Notes: generated by a model from the sequence alone, not told the origin. Positions 1-12,072 are shown, numbered from the stretch's first letter. The stretch: DNA of 64,000 nucleotides from Nicotiana tabacum (GCF_000715075.1 NC_134085.1:136290060-136354059), one strand, 5' to 3'. Numbers and translations are program-made.

Positions 1-547
1 CATATTCTCTGAAACTTTCACTAGGCTTCTTCTCAATCTTAGTCAAACACAAACGATCTGGAACAATCTCAATATTGTACTGGAAATGACAGGCGAATGC
101 TTGGGCCAAATCTGCTGTGATCCTGACGAGTGTACCAATCCGGCGGGTAGTATTGGTTATCCTGGGTCTGGAATAAGGGCTCACTAGAGGATCGATGGAG
201 TGTAGCAGGTAGGGGTGCCACAAAGACAAGGGTGGCTGGTGGAGAAGGGTATGGGACTTGTTTGGGTAGTAGTTCTTGTGGGGTTTGGGAAGTGGTGCCT
301 TGGTAGTGGTGGTAAATGAGAAAGCCTGGAGATGAATTAATAGTAGGAGGTTCTTGGGATTGAGCCAGCGGCGGGACGAAAGCATGGTTGGTGGGGTAGA
401 ATAGTGGTGGATGCCCTTTTACCATGCTTGGTACATTTCTGCCATCTGGTATTTCAACTTATGCAACTCTTCTTTCAGATTAACATCAGACTCTCCCCCC
501 TCTCTTTACGGGTCAATAACACTTACATCCAGTTCTTGGTTAGCCAT
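1..547 (-). pseudogene. gag: Ogre1 gag, N-terminal part with internal deletion
   Basis: The minus-strand ATG at 547-545 opens a frame beginning MANQELDV, followed by a short helical segment (LKEELHKLKYQMAEMYQ) and a Pro-rich region (YPTNHAFVPP, then HRSSSEPLFQTQDNQYYPP) typical of Ogre/Tat gag N-termini. Two in-frame stops occur before about 425. At about 140 the Pro-rich part joins directly, in another frame, to the end of the gag core (DLAQAFACHFQYNIEIVPDR, then KKPSESFREY). The roughly 150 residues normally between them are missing, so this copy has an internal deletion. The frame continues past the left edge. Gag would form the virus-like particle in the cytoplasm. Confidence 0.75.
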
Positions 548-1228
548 GATCAACTTGTCTTTGGACCTGGTGTTGTACGGGTGAGTTTCCAGAATGCCAA
601 ACAAACTAACCACCTGCCTGAACTTGATGACAATAACAAACTTGTTAGCGATTAGGGATTAACAGATAGACAACCGCACGTTGGGGATGCAATGCACCTA
701 ATCAGTTAACCATTTCTATTATGCATTTGATCAGTTGCTTGAATCACCCTGACTTTCGCTAATTTTCATTTTGCAACTTCTCTCTTTTTATTCCCGCTTT
801 TCTTTTCTTGATTCTTGTCTTTGTTCACTCATTTTCACCTCTTGTTTTGCCATTATTTCCCTCCCACAATTCTCTTGTTCTCTCTCTTTTTTTTCATCAT
901 TTTTTTCTTTCTCTTTTTTTTCTTTTCATTTCACGATTTTGATCGAATCATATGGGGACTGCCTACGTATCATGACGCCGTATGAATCAGACCAAGCGTA
1001 GTTCTAAGAATAAGTGTAAAATAAATAAATCAAGAAAACATTTTGGGGTTTTCAAATTTTTCATAAAATAAAAACTTCTTGATTACAATGACTCGTTCTA
1101 CAGAATTTAATCTTAAAAACTAACAGACTTGAAAAAGGGGACTAACAGCAAGAAAGATGAAAATACAGACTCGAAAACAGACTAACAGACTCCAACAAAG
1201 AAAATGAAAATAGTGGCTCGAATGAAAA
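548..1228 (-). other. Ogre1 spacer between ORF1 and gag
   Basis: I see no gene here. A polypyrimidine-rich plus strand (about 771-940, polypurine on the element sense strand) is followed by a conserved block at 953-1006 containing CCTACGTATC and CAAGCGTAGTTC. The same block recurs at 3614-3672, 11118-11180 and 12073-12145, always in Ogre-type DNA. The remaining sequence is A-rich on the plus strand. Small ORFs in this stretch are low-complexity readings. Confidence 0.6.
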
Positions 1229-3291
1229 TCATGAATACATCAATGCCTCAACTGCTCCAGGGTCCCCGCAGATATCAGTCGGTCTTGCCACATGCCTATG
1301 ATCAAGATCCCCTTGAAGACACTCTAGGTCACTCATTATTTGACGAACAAAGGTCATTACCGCAACAAAGAAGGTGGTTCTAGTCATGTCTTCACATTCA
1401 TGGCACTTCATGATGATGTAGTCAACAATTGCTCTAACCCTCTCCCTGATGATACCATTTACTTGGAGCAAACACCCTATTTGCTGAGACCTAGCTTCTA
1501 TCACCTGGGCATCATGATGGTTTCACCCCTGTAACTGTTGCATATCTTCCTCTAGCTGGGACATTAATGCATAGTAATGTTCCCTTTCTACTTTAAAGCT
1601 CTTAGCTTGTTTGGCTATCTCATTTTTAGGGTAGTTATCCTTTTCTTTAAATTGGTGACTGTTCCCTCATATTTCCTTTTCAACTGCCGGACAAACTCTG
1701 CTCGTTCCTCTGCGTTCTTCGCTAACTATGCTCGGACCCTTGCTAGATTACCCTCGAATTTTTCTAGATCATCCTCACACTCAGCTATTTTCCTCTTGAG
1801 ACCACTTATGAGTCTTTCATCCTTTCGGCTCCTTTCCTGATTCTCAGCAGCTATTTTCATTTTTTGGATCTGTGCTCGAAGGGCCTTATTTTCTTGAGCC
1901 AGTTTCTTCTTCTCCCCTTCATCGGCAGTGGCCTGTACACTTTTGTCAAATTTAAGATCTCGGATTTGTCCTTCCAATTTGCTTATGGTGGCTCTGTAGC
2001 TTGCCTCTTTTGCAAATCAATCCCATTGTTCATGCGCTCCATTAGAGAATTGTTGGACATTGGGCCTTTTTGCGGGCCGTTCAGAATCTAGATAGGCTTG
2101 GGACCTTTTACCGTACCAAGTTGTGTAACTAGGCTCCAACTCGCCTCTGGACAGATCTCGTACCTGAGTCTTTGACTCTAAGGACCTACATTAATGCCAA
2201 ATCCGACGCACCCTTTCTTCTGTGAAAGCAGCTTTTGGTTCCAATTCAATGACCTGCCGACTCAAGTCCTTATCATGTGGGATAGTCTTGTACTTGCCTA
2301 ACTGGCATAGAAATCTGTGCGGGGCATAAGGCTGAATGCTCTGGAAACCCATCAATAGAAGAAAACACACCTCGGCCGACATGTAAATGACTTCACTGAC
2401 CGAGAGCCACCCGAATGTCCATTCAATCTTGTTTGCAGTCAGGGAGCTCAAGTGTGCAAACCATGCTTCTGTACCCTCCGGAAACTCATAGCCCTCCACC
2501 CGTTGTTCATGTTTTTCAATGCATTGAAAACTGGTCATATCAAGGTTCATGTACCCCGGGCGGTGACACGGGTGTTCCTCCATCCAGAGTTGTAAAAGCA
2601 TATTGCTTCCCTCAAAAAACATTCCTCCTTCTTGGCAAACATTCAGTTCTCGGTAGATCTCCACCAAGATCATTGACACAATGGTGCCATTTGCCTTTTT
2701 AGTCATGAAGTCGGCTATCCCCACAAGCCCTAATTCTATGTTTCCATCCTTTCTAGGGCAAATCGAAACACCCAGGAATGCCACTATGAAAGCTAATCCC
2801 CGCCGAGCTTCACACTTATCTTTGTTCCCCAGATGAGTAAGATCGGTATCTGGCATATCCTCGGGGATTCCCATAACTTCGGTACAAGAAGTAGAATATG
2901 CAGAATCCCTTGGCCAAATTTGTGTCTTGAACTTCCCGACTGATTTTTAGAATGTCCAAAAATTTATGAGGAGTCACTGTTCTGGGTGCCACGGGTATTG
3001 ATATTTGAGATTCCCACTAAAACTAGCGTAGTCCGCTATTTCCTCAAGCGTAGGGATTAGCTCAAAATCAGCAAAGTAGAATACATTATGTGTTGGGTCC
3101 CAAAAGGGTATCAGAGCCTTAATTATATCCTTCCTCGGCTTAATATTTAGAAGACCAACAAGACCGCCCAAAGCTTTTATCACGATTTTTCTACTGACTT
3201 CCCCCAGATCATTCCACCACATATGGAGCTCTAACGGGATTTCCTCAAGGACTGTGAAAGGTTCATTTTCAATCGTGCTCATCCTGCACAT
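1229..3291 (-). pseudogene. Ogre1 ORF1: DUF7745-like domain plus coiled coil, broken
   Basis: Read on the minus strand from MSTIENEPFTVLEEIP. The first ~300 residues contain the blocks LEEIADYASFSGN and RRGLAFIVAFLG, followed by LCQLGKYKT, a combination I associate from memory with plant DUF7745 proteins carried as ORF1 by Ogre-type elements. A long coiled coil follows (about 1977-1540: KKKLAQENKALRAQIQKMK, then ISGLKRKIAECEDDLEKF). The C-terminus reads IVDYIIMKCHECEDMTR and ends near 1229. I see frameshifts near 2998, 2865 and 1632, and in-frame stops near 2190, 2028, 1724 and 1535. Its biochemical role is unknown. Position upstream of gag fits Ogre ORF1. Confidence 0.75.
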
Positions 3292-4411
3292 TTATTTTAA
3301 GTGATTGATTAAAAGACTGTGATTCACTTTGACTCAAGAGAAAAATACCAGTTTTCGAAAATTGCAATTTAAAACAAAATATTTTTACGAACACACCCTT
3401 CAGCACCTCAAGAAAGAAAATTTTAGGGCTATGTTTGCTAATCAACCAAAATTCGAAAAAGGACCTTAGGTGGCTATTCTTGCAAAAGCAGCCTTCTGGC
3501 GCCCTTTTGGGGCACTTTGGCTATTTCGGACAAGAACGACATCACCTAGCTTATTTATGACAAAACAACGACACTTCATATTTTTGGGTTATTTTTGCAA
3601 AAATGGAGTTGGACCCGATGAGGGTTGCCTACGTATCTTATATCTGGTGAGAATCAAACTTACGTAGTTCAGGCAGATTGGACGCAACTGAAAACACAAA
3701 CTTTTGAAATAGCTTTTTTTTTTGAAAATTTCCACAGAGTTTCAGGGTATTTTGGACACCAGGTTTTTCACAGGCGGGTGATTTCCTCTCTCTCACCTCA
3801 ATTTGGTTTTTCTCAAATTTTCTCCCTTATTCTAGAAGCCGGTCAACATGCAATCCGAGTCAAATAAATGTGCTAGTAGAAAATAAAATGCATCACGATG
3901 GTCTTTTGATTTTGGGTGCACTTGTCCTAGACGGACTCAACCCCTGTGTTGAGTCCCCAAAGTCAAAATGCACATGATGCAAACAAGCGTTCCTACTAGG
4001 GATCCAGCATGAGGCTATGTTATACTAGGTTTAAAAACCTGGGTTTATTTGTTCTAGACCTGGCTTACCCGAGTGGACAGCTCGAGCCGGGAGGGAGGGG
4101 GGCAGGGCAACGTACCTGGAATACAAAAGCTTCACCGGCTTTGTAACTTGTCCGAACCTCGTTCTAAAATTGGGATATGACTCTAACATAAGAGAAATTA
4201 CACGAAGTGCACCCTTCTCAAATGATTTAGAAGACTCAAAGAGAGGAGGGATTCGTAACAATTTATATACAGTCTAACAATACCAAAGTGGTAAAAAGCA
4301 GCATTTAGCACATTTGGTACAAACATATAAATAAAACTAGATAATAAATAAAGCCAAATATAACAATTATTCTAAGATCGAATTCTTGAACCCTGCAAAA
4401 CCAGATATTCT
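3292..4411 (-). other. Ogre1 5' leader between primer site and ORF1
   Basis: This stretch is non-coding in all frames that matter. It holds one copy of the CCTACGTATC block (3614-3672) with a perfect 7 bp inverted repeat, CTACGTA and TACGTAG. It also holds a region (about 3430-3560) resembling the tandem-repeat unit seen in Ogre2 at 11533-12030. ORFs called here are short and show no domain. Confidence 0.55.
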
Positions 4412-4412
4412 G

Positions 4413-4437
4413 GGTTCGGTCCCCAGTAGAGTCACCA
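4413..4437 (-). promoter_or_regulatory. Ogre1 primer-binding site, tRNA-Arg type
   Basis: On the minus strand, five bases inside the LTR end (GGTGTGACA, then gctc), the sequence reads TGGTGACTCTACTGGGGA and continues with CCGAACC. This is close to TGGCGACTCTGCTGGGGA, which I recall as the tRNA-Arg-complementary primer site of Ogre elements. It primes minus-strand cDNA synthesis. It fixes the LTR edge at 4442 and the element orientation. Confidence 0.8.
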
Positions 4438-6350
4438 GAGCTGTCACACCTCCTTTTTCTACCCCCGGAAGGGTATAAGGGAGTTTTTTCAATTAAAGTA
4501 ACAATTGAAACGAGATTATTTATATTAAAATCAGAGTCACCACTTGGGATAATTTATGGTGTCCCAAGTCACCGGTTTACATCCAGAATCGAGGAAGTTT
4601 GACTCTTAGTTGTGGTCTGCGAACACAGAAATCCGGGTAAGGAATTTTGTTAATCCGGGAGAAGGTGTTAGGCATTCTCGGGTTCCGTGGTTTTAGTACG
4701 GTCGGTCAACTATTATTATTGGCCTAATTATCTGATTTTTTACACGTTTTAAAATTATTGCCTTTTAACTTTAGAACCACTTTTATTTGTTTAAGAAATT
4801 AATCCAAGGTTATTTAAAACACATTGTAAGCCACGCAACATGAAATGCACCTGTGAGTGACGACACGTTCTATTTAACCTCCTTGGAAATTAAAATCGGG
4901 CCACATGAAATGTACCCCCGAATTTTAGTTGTAACTGTGATAATTATAATTAGCGCGCCTAAAACAAACTACGAAGTTCATTTTGAATATCTAAATTATA
5001 ACATATATGAGGGCCATAGAGGATTTAACTTGCTTATGGAACACCTCAATTTCTTTCTTAAGGAAACCTTGATCTAATTTTAAGAGGGCCACAAATTATA
5101 GATTTTGTTGATATGGCACGCCTCAACCTAAAATAAGGCCACGCTTAATTAAAAAAAACTAGAGGAGTTTGAATTTTAGCCAAGTTAAATACTATTTACA
5201 TTGCCCTAAACCAAACCTACATGAGGCATTATATATAAAATTAATTACTAGGGGGGGAAAACCCAAATTTGCAACGGGTCTAAAAGCAATGAACCTCCTT
5301 TAAAAGGACTCGGGCGTGAGGAACAACCCAAGGTTAGGAATGAAAGATCGGAAACCTCAAGGGCTTAGCTGGGCCAAACACAAGGCCCAAATGGGAGAAT
5401 CACTGATTATATAAAGCCAAAATCTACCACCACACTGACCAAAATCGATTTAAATTAAACGAAAAAGAAGAGAGGCCAAAAGTCGACACTAATTTGAAAC
5501 AATCCATCTCGAGGCTGGGCTAGCTCGAATCTGGGCCAAAGCCATTTCCTTGAGCCTGTTACCATAATGTTACATGTTTTAGTAATTCTAATAAGCATGC
5601 TATTAATCAACATAAGAGGTCCATTTCTGAAGTTTTACTGAAGGACTAATCCTTACTCCTATTAGCATGCTTAACAGTACAACTACATGAGTTCACATTC
5701 AAAAGCCTGTGAAAAATAGTCCCGAATAACTACAATAATTAAGTAGCTAATTGCAAAACACTTTGAATAAGATAAAGTCCTAAATTAAGTCTATATCATA
5801 ACAGTCCAAAATCTATTACATGATAGGAAGAATTTAACCAAAACTAAACTTACATGCTAAGCTAAAGCTTAACATAGCCTTAAAAGTACTGTCAACAACA
5901 TGGGAAAATTCAATAGATCATACAGTTAAACCCTATGTAATGCAGAAAACAAGCTAGATTCTACACAAAATCAATTGGTACTATGCCTAAAACTCCACAT
6001 TCGATTACATGCTTCAATTTTGAGCTTCAATATTCAACAAGGTCCAAAAGGGGTACCTGAATATAAAAGAAACCAACGAAAATGAAGAGTTCAGCAGTAG
6101 CAATAGAGTAGATGAAACAACAGCTCCAAAACACGGCAAGGTTTAGCTCTTTAGACCATTTTAACCCAGATAAACAAGAGTTACTTGAAGCTTTTGAATT
6201 CCAATTAACACTCAAGACTAAGGAGCAAAAATCTAAACCAATTCCACCCAAAAGATGCAGGAATTTCAGTGTATTTTTCAGAGTAACTCTTTCAGCCATT
6301 TTTGATTTTTTATTATTCTAATCCTTGCCTCTAAATGAAAGAAAATGAGC

Positions 6351-6359
6351 CTTATATAA
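6351..6359 (-). promoter_or_regulatory. candidate TATA box of Ogre1 LTR
   Basis: Minus strand TTATATAAG followed by GCTC, located about 1.97 kb into the LTR, which would place the U3/R boundary around 6320. Support is motif plus position only. Confidence 0.4.
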
Positions 6360-7847
6360 CCAGCTCCTTGGGCAACAAAATCTAATTCTATATTTCACCA
6401 TTTACCCCTTTCCCCAATTTTTATTTTTCATTTTGGACCCTAAGTTTTAGCCTGTTTGTTAAGTCAGCCCCTTCCCCACTTTCCTGGAAGATTCCTAGTT
6501 AGCTAGGCCAGATTCCCTCAAGTTTAAATGACCAAAGCAGCCCTTAACACCCCTGTATTTAACCTCACCGGATCACTCCTGGGTCAAACTAACCCAGGAC
6601 CCAACCCAACCCATGGGCTTGTGTACTAACAACCTAATTTGAATCTGAGACCATAAAGGAATGATCTCGGTCGACAATTTAAGTAAATAAACCCCTAAAT
6701 TTAAAAAGACTTCAAAAGAGACATTTGGAAAACAATAATTTATAAACAGAAACAGTTAAACTAATTGAGACTATTATTAGCAAAACAGTCAATGCATGAG
6801 CCTACTTTGACCTTTGAAGCAATTAAATCAACCATCTAAACAAGGATTAAAATTATACCAAGATGATAATATGCTGATTCCAATTAAATGCCAAAATAAA
6901 CCCAAATCAAACAGAAAAAGAATCGGAGCCCTAATGACCTAAAGGCAAACTCAACATTATCCCATAACCAACTGATTATTATTAACAAACTTAAAGTCTG
7001 AAACCCAAATCATGTAATTAGACAAGAACCAACACAAACAACACAACACAAAGTAAAAGAGAATTACCCCCATACTTGCGTCAGGAAGACCCTTGTACGA
7101 ACTCGAACAACCTTTTTAAAGAAGGAAATTAACCTTCGACTATCATTAATCGATTGTACTTAGAATGGGACAATCAATTAATGATGGTTTGGGGTTCATT
7201 CGACCACGTACCAACCAAGAAACAGAAGAGGGGAAAATCAGGACTTTAGAGCCCCTGCTTCAACATTGATGGCCTTGGGGCCAATTTTAGAGGAAACAAG
7301 AGCATATTTGGGGAGGGAAAGGGGTGAGGGACTGCATGGTGTAAACTTGGGTAGACTTGGGGATTTTAGGGTTTTGGGGTGTTGAACTTATATTTGAAAT
7401 TCGAGAAACTTGGTGATGGTTTGAGATAAGTGAGTTGGGGATTTGGGATGAAGGGATATAGAGGATTCCGAGGTTTTAAATTGGCAGAGATTGGAGGTCA
7501 ATCGCCGGTGTAGATTGTGGGGGTTTTGAGGGCGACGCTAGGGTTTTGGCTTGAGAAAGATGAAAGAGAAGCTGAAGAACATAGTCCTAGGTTGTTCTGA
7601 TGGCGTTTGGACAGTTTTAAGTAAAATGGGAAAGTATTTATGGTCGTTGGATGAATTGATATGAAAGGTCAGGATTTGTTTTAAAGCTTCGAACTCAAAA
7701 CGACATAGTTTTGGCTCCATACTACATCGTTTGAATTGTCTTGATGCCTGAAGGTTTTGGACCGGGTGGGGATCGTGTTTTGGGTCTGGATTTGAAAGGG
7801 AAATCCGTTTGGGCTTTATTGAATTGTCTCTAATAGCCTTTCTGATT

Positions 7848-7916
7848 CTCTTTTCTTTTTCTTTTTCTTTTTCTTTTCAACTTTCAATTGTTTTTCTTCT
7901 TTTTTTTCTTTTCCTT
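7848..7916. repeat. pyrimidine-rich simple sequence, (CTTTTT)n-like
   Basis: Runs of CTTTTT and CTTTTCTTTT on the plus strand inside the Ogre1 LTR U3. This is simple sequence without evident function. Confidence 0.6.
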
Positions 7917-8329
7917 TTTAAATTAATTTAAACCTAAATTAACTCTTAGACTAAATTAACTTACACAATCAAGCTAGATATCCACCATAATAATTATAAG
8001 AATTAATTAACTCCTAAATTAAAAGAAGAACTACAAATTTAAAATTAACAAGGTTAAAAATGCAAAATGGGCCATTTTTTGTGATTTTCATTTTTTAATA
8101 AAACAAATGATTTACTAATTAACCTAAAAATGTAAAAATAAATCCCAAATGCAATGCACAATATTTTTTTTTATATTTTTCATGATTTAAATAAAACAAA
8201 CATACATATAAAATGCAAACAATTAACAAAAATCCTACAAAAAATCTACGAAATTGCAAATAATGGAAAAAAATTATTTTCTTGAATTTATGGGAGTAAT
8301 TCATATAGGGCAAAAATCACGTGCTTACA

Positions 8330-11022
8330 ATGCTCACCTTCTCTGAGGCCTTCAAGGGCCCTAGGCCATGCCGACTTGTATATAGGGTTTTCTATTTGGC
8401 TGTTCTTGGCTACTCCGGTGTGATTTCGAGCAAAATCACCCTATATTTGTTACGATCTTTGGGTTTCTAAACAGGTTCTTTCATCTCTACTTGGGTTTCT
8501 TTGAAGCCCTAATTTTTGCTTACATCTCCTAGATTTGTATGATTTTTTAAACGATTTGAGTCTGTCCTTTGATGTTTTACACTGTTCTTGAATCTTTTCT
8601 ACAAGAATCGTCGATTTCAAGTTGTTTTCACCTTCTTTTAAAGTTATGGTTTTTGGAACTTCTTCCAAAACCTTGTTTCAACTGATTCTTTATGTTTAAA
8701 CTTCTATCTCTTGCATATTTCAACTGATTCTATGATTTTACTGCTTTTCAACTCGCCTATGTTAAAAGCCCTAATTGTTTCAGATTTGCTTTGTTTGGTT
8801 CTGTGTGTTAGCATGACTACTCGATTCTTGTTTATGTTTCGGTGGTTACCTTGCCTCGAATGTGTTCTTACTGAGTTCTTAGCCTAACTTATACCACCCC
8901 TATGTGATTATGTTCATCTTGATTGTTCAAAACTTGCCTATTTCTATCGATACTGTTTAACCTGTATGTTTGCTATGTCGGGTTGCTCTTACTCTATCTA
9001 TATGCTGAGTACTGAATCATGATTGATTCTTGATACCTTATTTTACGATTTGACTGAAAGATCTTCCTTTAAACCCTAAATTTCTACCTCGTCTGTTCAA
9101 AATTAACTGATTCACCTACCTTGTTTGCTGTGGTACTTTATTCTTACTGAACTATTTCCTTAATGGGAGTTTTCTGAACTTAGCCATAATTGTCTACCCT
9201 ATACTTACTGAATTTGAATCTTTCTTTATTAGTCATACACTGATTTCTTCCCTTATTTATCACTTGTTCTTATGGATTGAGTTAATTTCCTTAATTAAAG
9301 GGAGTACTTACCTTGATTTCATGATTGATTGATTCTGAGTCCCCATAATTACTGCTTGACATTGATTCATACCTTATTTTCTACCTGCTGTCATACTATA
9401 TATACACACTCTCTTATTAGCACAAACACACGAACACTCTTGGTTCAAAAAACTCCCTCTCTCATACTTAAACTGTCTGCTCTCTTTTGTGCTATTTGCT
9501 ACTGTTCTAAGTTAGCCGGCTACAAGCCAAGGCTAACCATTGTGTTCTCTTGCTCTTTCACTTTGCTTACTGTCTTCTTTACTGGTATATTCTAGTTTAA
9601 ATTCAAAGTTCCAACAACAATATGATTCTTTTATTGCTTCCGTTCATCATGTTTCTAGTTTGCTTCTATTTATGGTTTTGCTGTGAAACTTGTTGCTGAT
9701 ATGTTTACATTATTAGCATGTTATGTACTTCCCTTCTTTAGGATCAGTGTATTACCCCTCTGTGTTGTTTCTGAGCATGTCTATACCAATTATCTCTATC
9801 TGGTATGTGCTTACCATCATATGCTCCATAAATCCCCAAAGCCCTATCACCCCTGTATATAAGTTTGTTCTTTATGTTTGGTTCTGTGACTATGTCTGGT
9901 CAGCTGTTTCTGTGCATGTCTGTACCAATTCCTAAGACCTTTTATGTGTTACAATCAAGTTTTCTATGTATCCCCAAATCCCCTGACCCCTGTTTGTAAC
10001 CACTGAACTTGCTTTGGTTCCTGGCTGTGTATGAACCTGTTTTAAAGGTGTTGTGTTTGGACTTTTGTTCACTACTCCACTCTCTTTCAAATTGTTTATG
10101 TTCTTTTACTAGATTGTTTCAAAACAAACTTCCTTTTAATCCAGTTTTCCCACTAAAACCTTTCACCTTGTGTCAATTATTTTCACTTTACTCCTAAGTC
10201 AATAAGTTTTGTCGCCTCCAGTGTGTGTACTGCCTTGAGATTCTCTTGAGAACCCTTTAAACTCTGGCATACTGAGGCTGGCCCTTTCACACTGCACTTA
10301 TTCAATTTTGGTTACCAAGTCTAGGTGTAAGCACTGCCTAGAATCTTTGAGATCCTTAGGGAACTTTGATGCACTTAGACTATGATTTTGTCTATGGAAT
10401 TGAGGCATTTGAGGCTATTGGATGCTTTGGAAACTTGGGCCTAATTGAAGGCTCCCTGAATAGCTTCTTACTTTTTATTTACTTATTCATGTGGCCTGTA
10501 ATAATTTGTAAACAAATATTGGGGTAATTAGTGAAAGGGACGGGTAGCTACATGTTTATGGGGTAATACGGGTAGAAATCATGCTTATAGGACTTTACAT
10601 GGCTAACCAACGTAGGACCCCTCTTCTCCAAATTCCTTTTAAACTTCGTTTTATTATACAACTTGTTCAAAGTCTTTATCTTATTTGAGTTACCCAATGT
10701 GCTTTACTTGCAACCTATTTGATTCAACTGCTTATTTGTAATGGACTAATTTTTGAATATAAGTTTAGCCGGGACCCACAATTGTGGACCAAGAGGGGTG
10801 CCTAACACCTTCCCCTCGAGGTTATTTTGAGTCCTTATCCTAATCTCTGGTAATGCAACCAATCCAAGAGCTAATCACTCTAGGTGCCCTAACGCACCAT
10901 AATCCGTTAGGTGGCGAATCTTCAAATACCCAATTCCCAAAAGGAAATGAGTTATCACACCCCATGGAATGTCAAAACTCGGACCTCTCTCCGCGAGGAG
11001 GTAGAAAAAAGGGGGCGCGACA
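8330..11022 (+). repeat. Tat-type LTR in plus orientation, 5' end cut by Ogre1
   Basis: The segment ends GGGGGCGCGACA at 11022. It carries GCCTAACACCTTC at 10800-10812, about 210 bp before the end, the same motif and spacing as in the Ogre1 and Ogre2 LTRs but on the opposite strand. That identifies it as the 3' part of a plus-strand Tat-lineage LTR. A TATA-like TATATAG sits at 8379, only about 50 bp from the Ogre1 junction at 8329/8330, so most of the expected U3 is missing on the left. No primer site follows position 11022, so it is a solo or 3' LTR. The interior is T-rich, and its ORFs (9329-9595, 9723-9935, 10009-10197) show no domain. Confidence 0.65.
8377..8386 (+). promoter_or_regulatory. 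candidate TATA box in plus-strand Tat LTR
   Basis: TGTATATAGG lies just inside the surviving part of the LTR. The downstream sequence is T-rich and leader-like. Motif-only support. Confidence 0.35.
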
Positions 11023-11532
11023 ATTATCACTCTTTTCTTTCCTCTCATTTCTCACATCCCACAACTTCATTCTTTTTTTTTATTTTCTTTTTCTTTTTTC
11101 TTTTTAATAATGATTCGATCAAACCCTATGTTGGTTACCTACGTATCATGTTCCATATGAATCAGACCAAGCGCAATTCTGCAAAAGTATTGGACAAAAT
11201 AAAATTAAAAAAAATTAGATTTTTCATTTATAACTATTTTTTTGTTTTCAAATACAAATGGGAAGTGCGGTGACCAAAAGTCTAGACAAACTCTTACACC
11301 ACCTAAAAGACTCAAAACTACTAACAAGACAAGAAAGTAAAAGAAAACATGAAAACAGACTCATAAAAAGTCTCTTCAAACAAGCTCCCAAATGCGATGG
11401 TCCTGAGGTATCTGTCATGCTCGAGCTCTGGTACATTGATCCATTCCTGAATGAGAAAAATAAGACCAAATATATTAGTGACTCAAGACACTGTACGACG
11501 CCTTGACACCTTCTATTGGACACATACAAGGC
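11023..11532 (-). other. Ogre2 spacer, ORF1 not present
   Basis: The pyrimidine-rich start (11023-11105) and the CCTACGTATC block (11118-11180) match Ogre1 770-1006. The next 350 bp match no ORF1 frame I can read, so ORF1 seems deleted. The ORFs at 11248-11529 on both strands overlap each other and lack a domain. Confidence 0.5.
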
Positions 11533-12030
11533 ATGATTGGGCTATTTTTCAAAATGGCTTACGTGGCCAAGGGTGGCTAGAAGTGTAAACTCAACAAGAT
11601 TGACCTCCAAGACATGGTAAATGCCTCACTAAGGCTTATGTGGATTCAAACTCCCAATAATCATGGCCCAAAATTAATTTGCAGAAATGACCCATTTTTG
11701 CAAAAACGACCGATATGGCCAAAAGTGGCTAAAGATTCAAACTCAAAAAGGACAGACCTTAAGGTAGAGGGACACTTAGTTTCAAACTCAGGATTTTGAA
11801 ACATGGGTCAATGAACCACTTTCGCGAAAATGACCCCATTTTGCAAGAATGGCCGATGTGGCCAAAAGTGGCTAGACATGCAAATTCAACAGGAATGGAC
11901 CTTAAAACTGAGAGGATACTTTGTTGTAGACACATGGCTCTAAGACATGGGATAACAAACTATTTTGAGAGAATAGCCCTATTTTGCAAAAAGGCCGATG
12001 TGGCCAAATGTGGCTAAACATACAAGATTT
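11533..12030. repeat. degenerate tandem repeat, about 143 bp unit, four copies
   Basis: Units begin at 11533, 11687, 11830 and 11973 (spacings 154, 143, 143). Each contains a version of CCATTTTGCAAAA followed by GGCCGATGTGGCCAAAAGTG and, further on, CAAACTCAACA and GACCTTAA. The last unit is partial. Divergence between units is marked, so this is an old array within the Ogre2 leader. Confidence 0.7.
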
Positions 12031-12072
12031 GGTTACGACCCCCGAAGCCAAGAACCTAAGACTAACTAGGAA

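Larger units (their letters stand above)
1..8329 (-). mobile_element. Ogre/Tat-lineage Ty3/gypsy retrotransposon, 5' part (Ogre1)
   Basis: Read on the minus strand this segment runs LTR (8329-4442), primer-binding site (4437-4413), 5' leader, an extra ORF1 upstream of gag (3291-1229), a spacer, and the start of gag (547-1). The rest of gag, pol and the 3' LTR lie outside the window to the left. An extra ORF before gag, a very long LTR and a tRNA-Arg-type primer site are the known hallmarks of Ogre elements in the Tat clade. All coding parts are broken by frameshifts or stops, so it is not autonomous. The element ends at the reverse of TGTAAGCACG at 8329 and abuts a plus-strand LTR there. Confidence 0.85.
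4442..8329 (-). repeat. Ogre1 5' LTR (3.9 kb)
   Basis: On the minus strand the LTR begins TGTAAGCACGTGATTTTTGCCC at 8329 and ends GGAGGTGTGACA at 4442, giving TG...CA termini. The 3888 bp length is long even for LTR elements but usual for Ogre. A TATA-like box lies at 6359-6351. Near the 3' end the 13-mer GCCTAACACCTTC (4673-4661) is shared with the other two Tat-type LTRs in the window. ORFs inside (for example at 6027-6299, 7538-7720 and 8119-8313) have no recognisable domain, and I treat them as chance. The partner LTR lies outside the window, so LTR age cannot be judged. Confidence 0.8.

Noticed and set aside
11533..12030. CRISPR array
   Set aside because: Units are about 143 bp, degenerate, without constant short repeats and unique spacers, and the DNA is plant.
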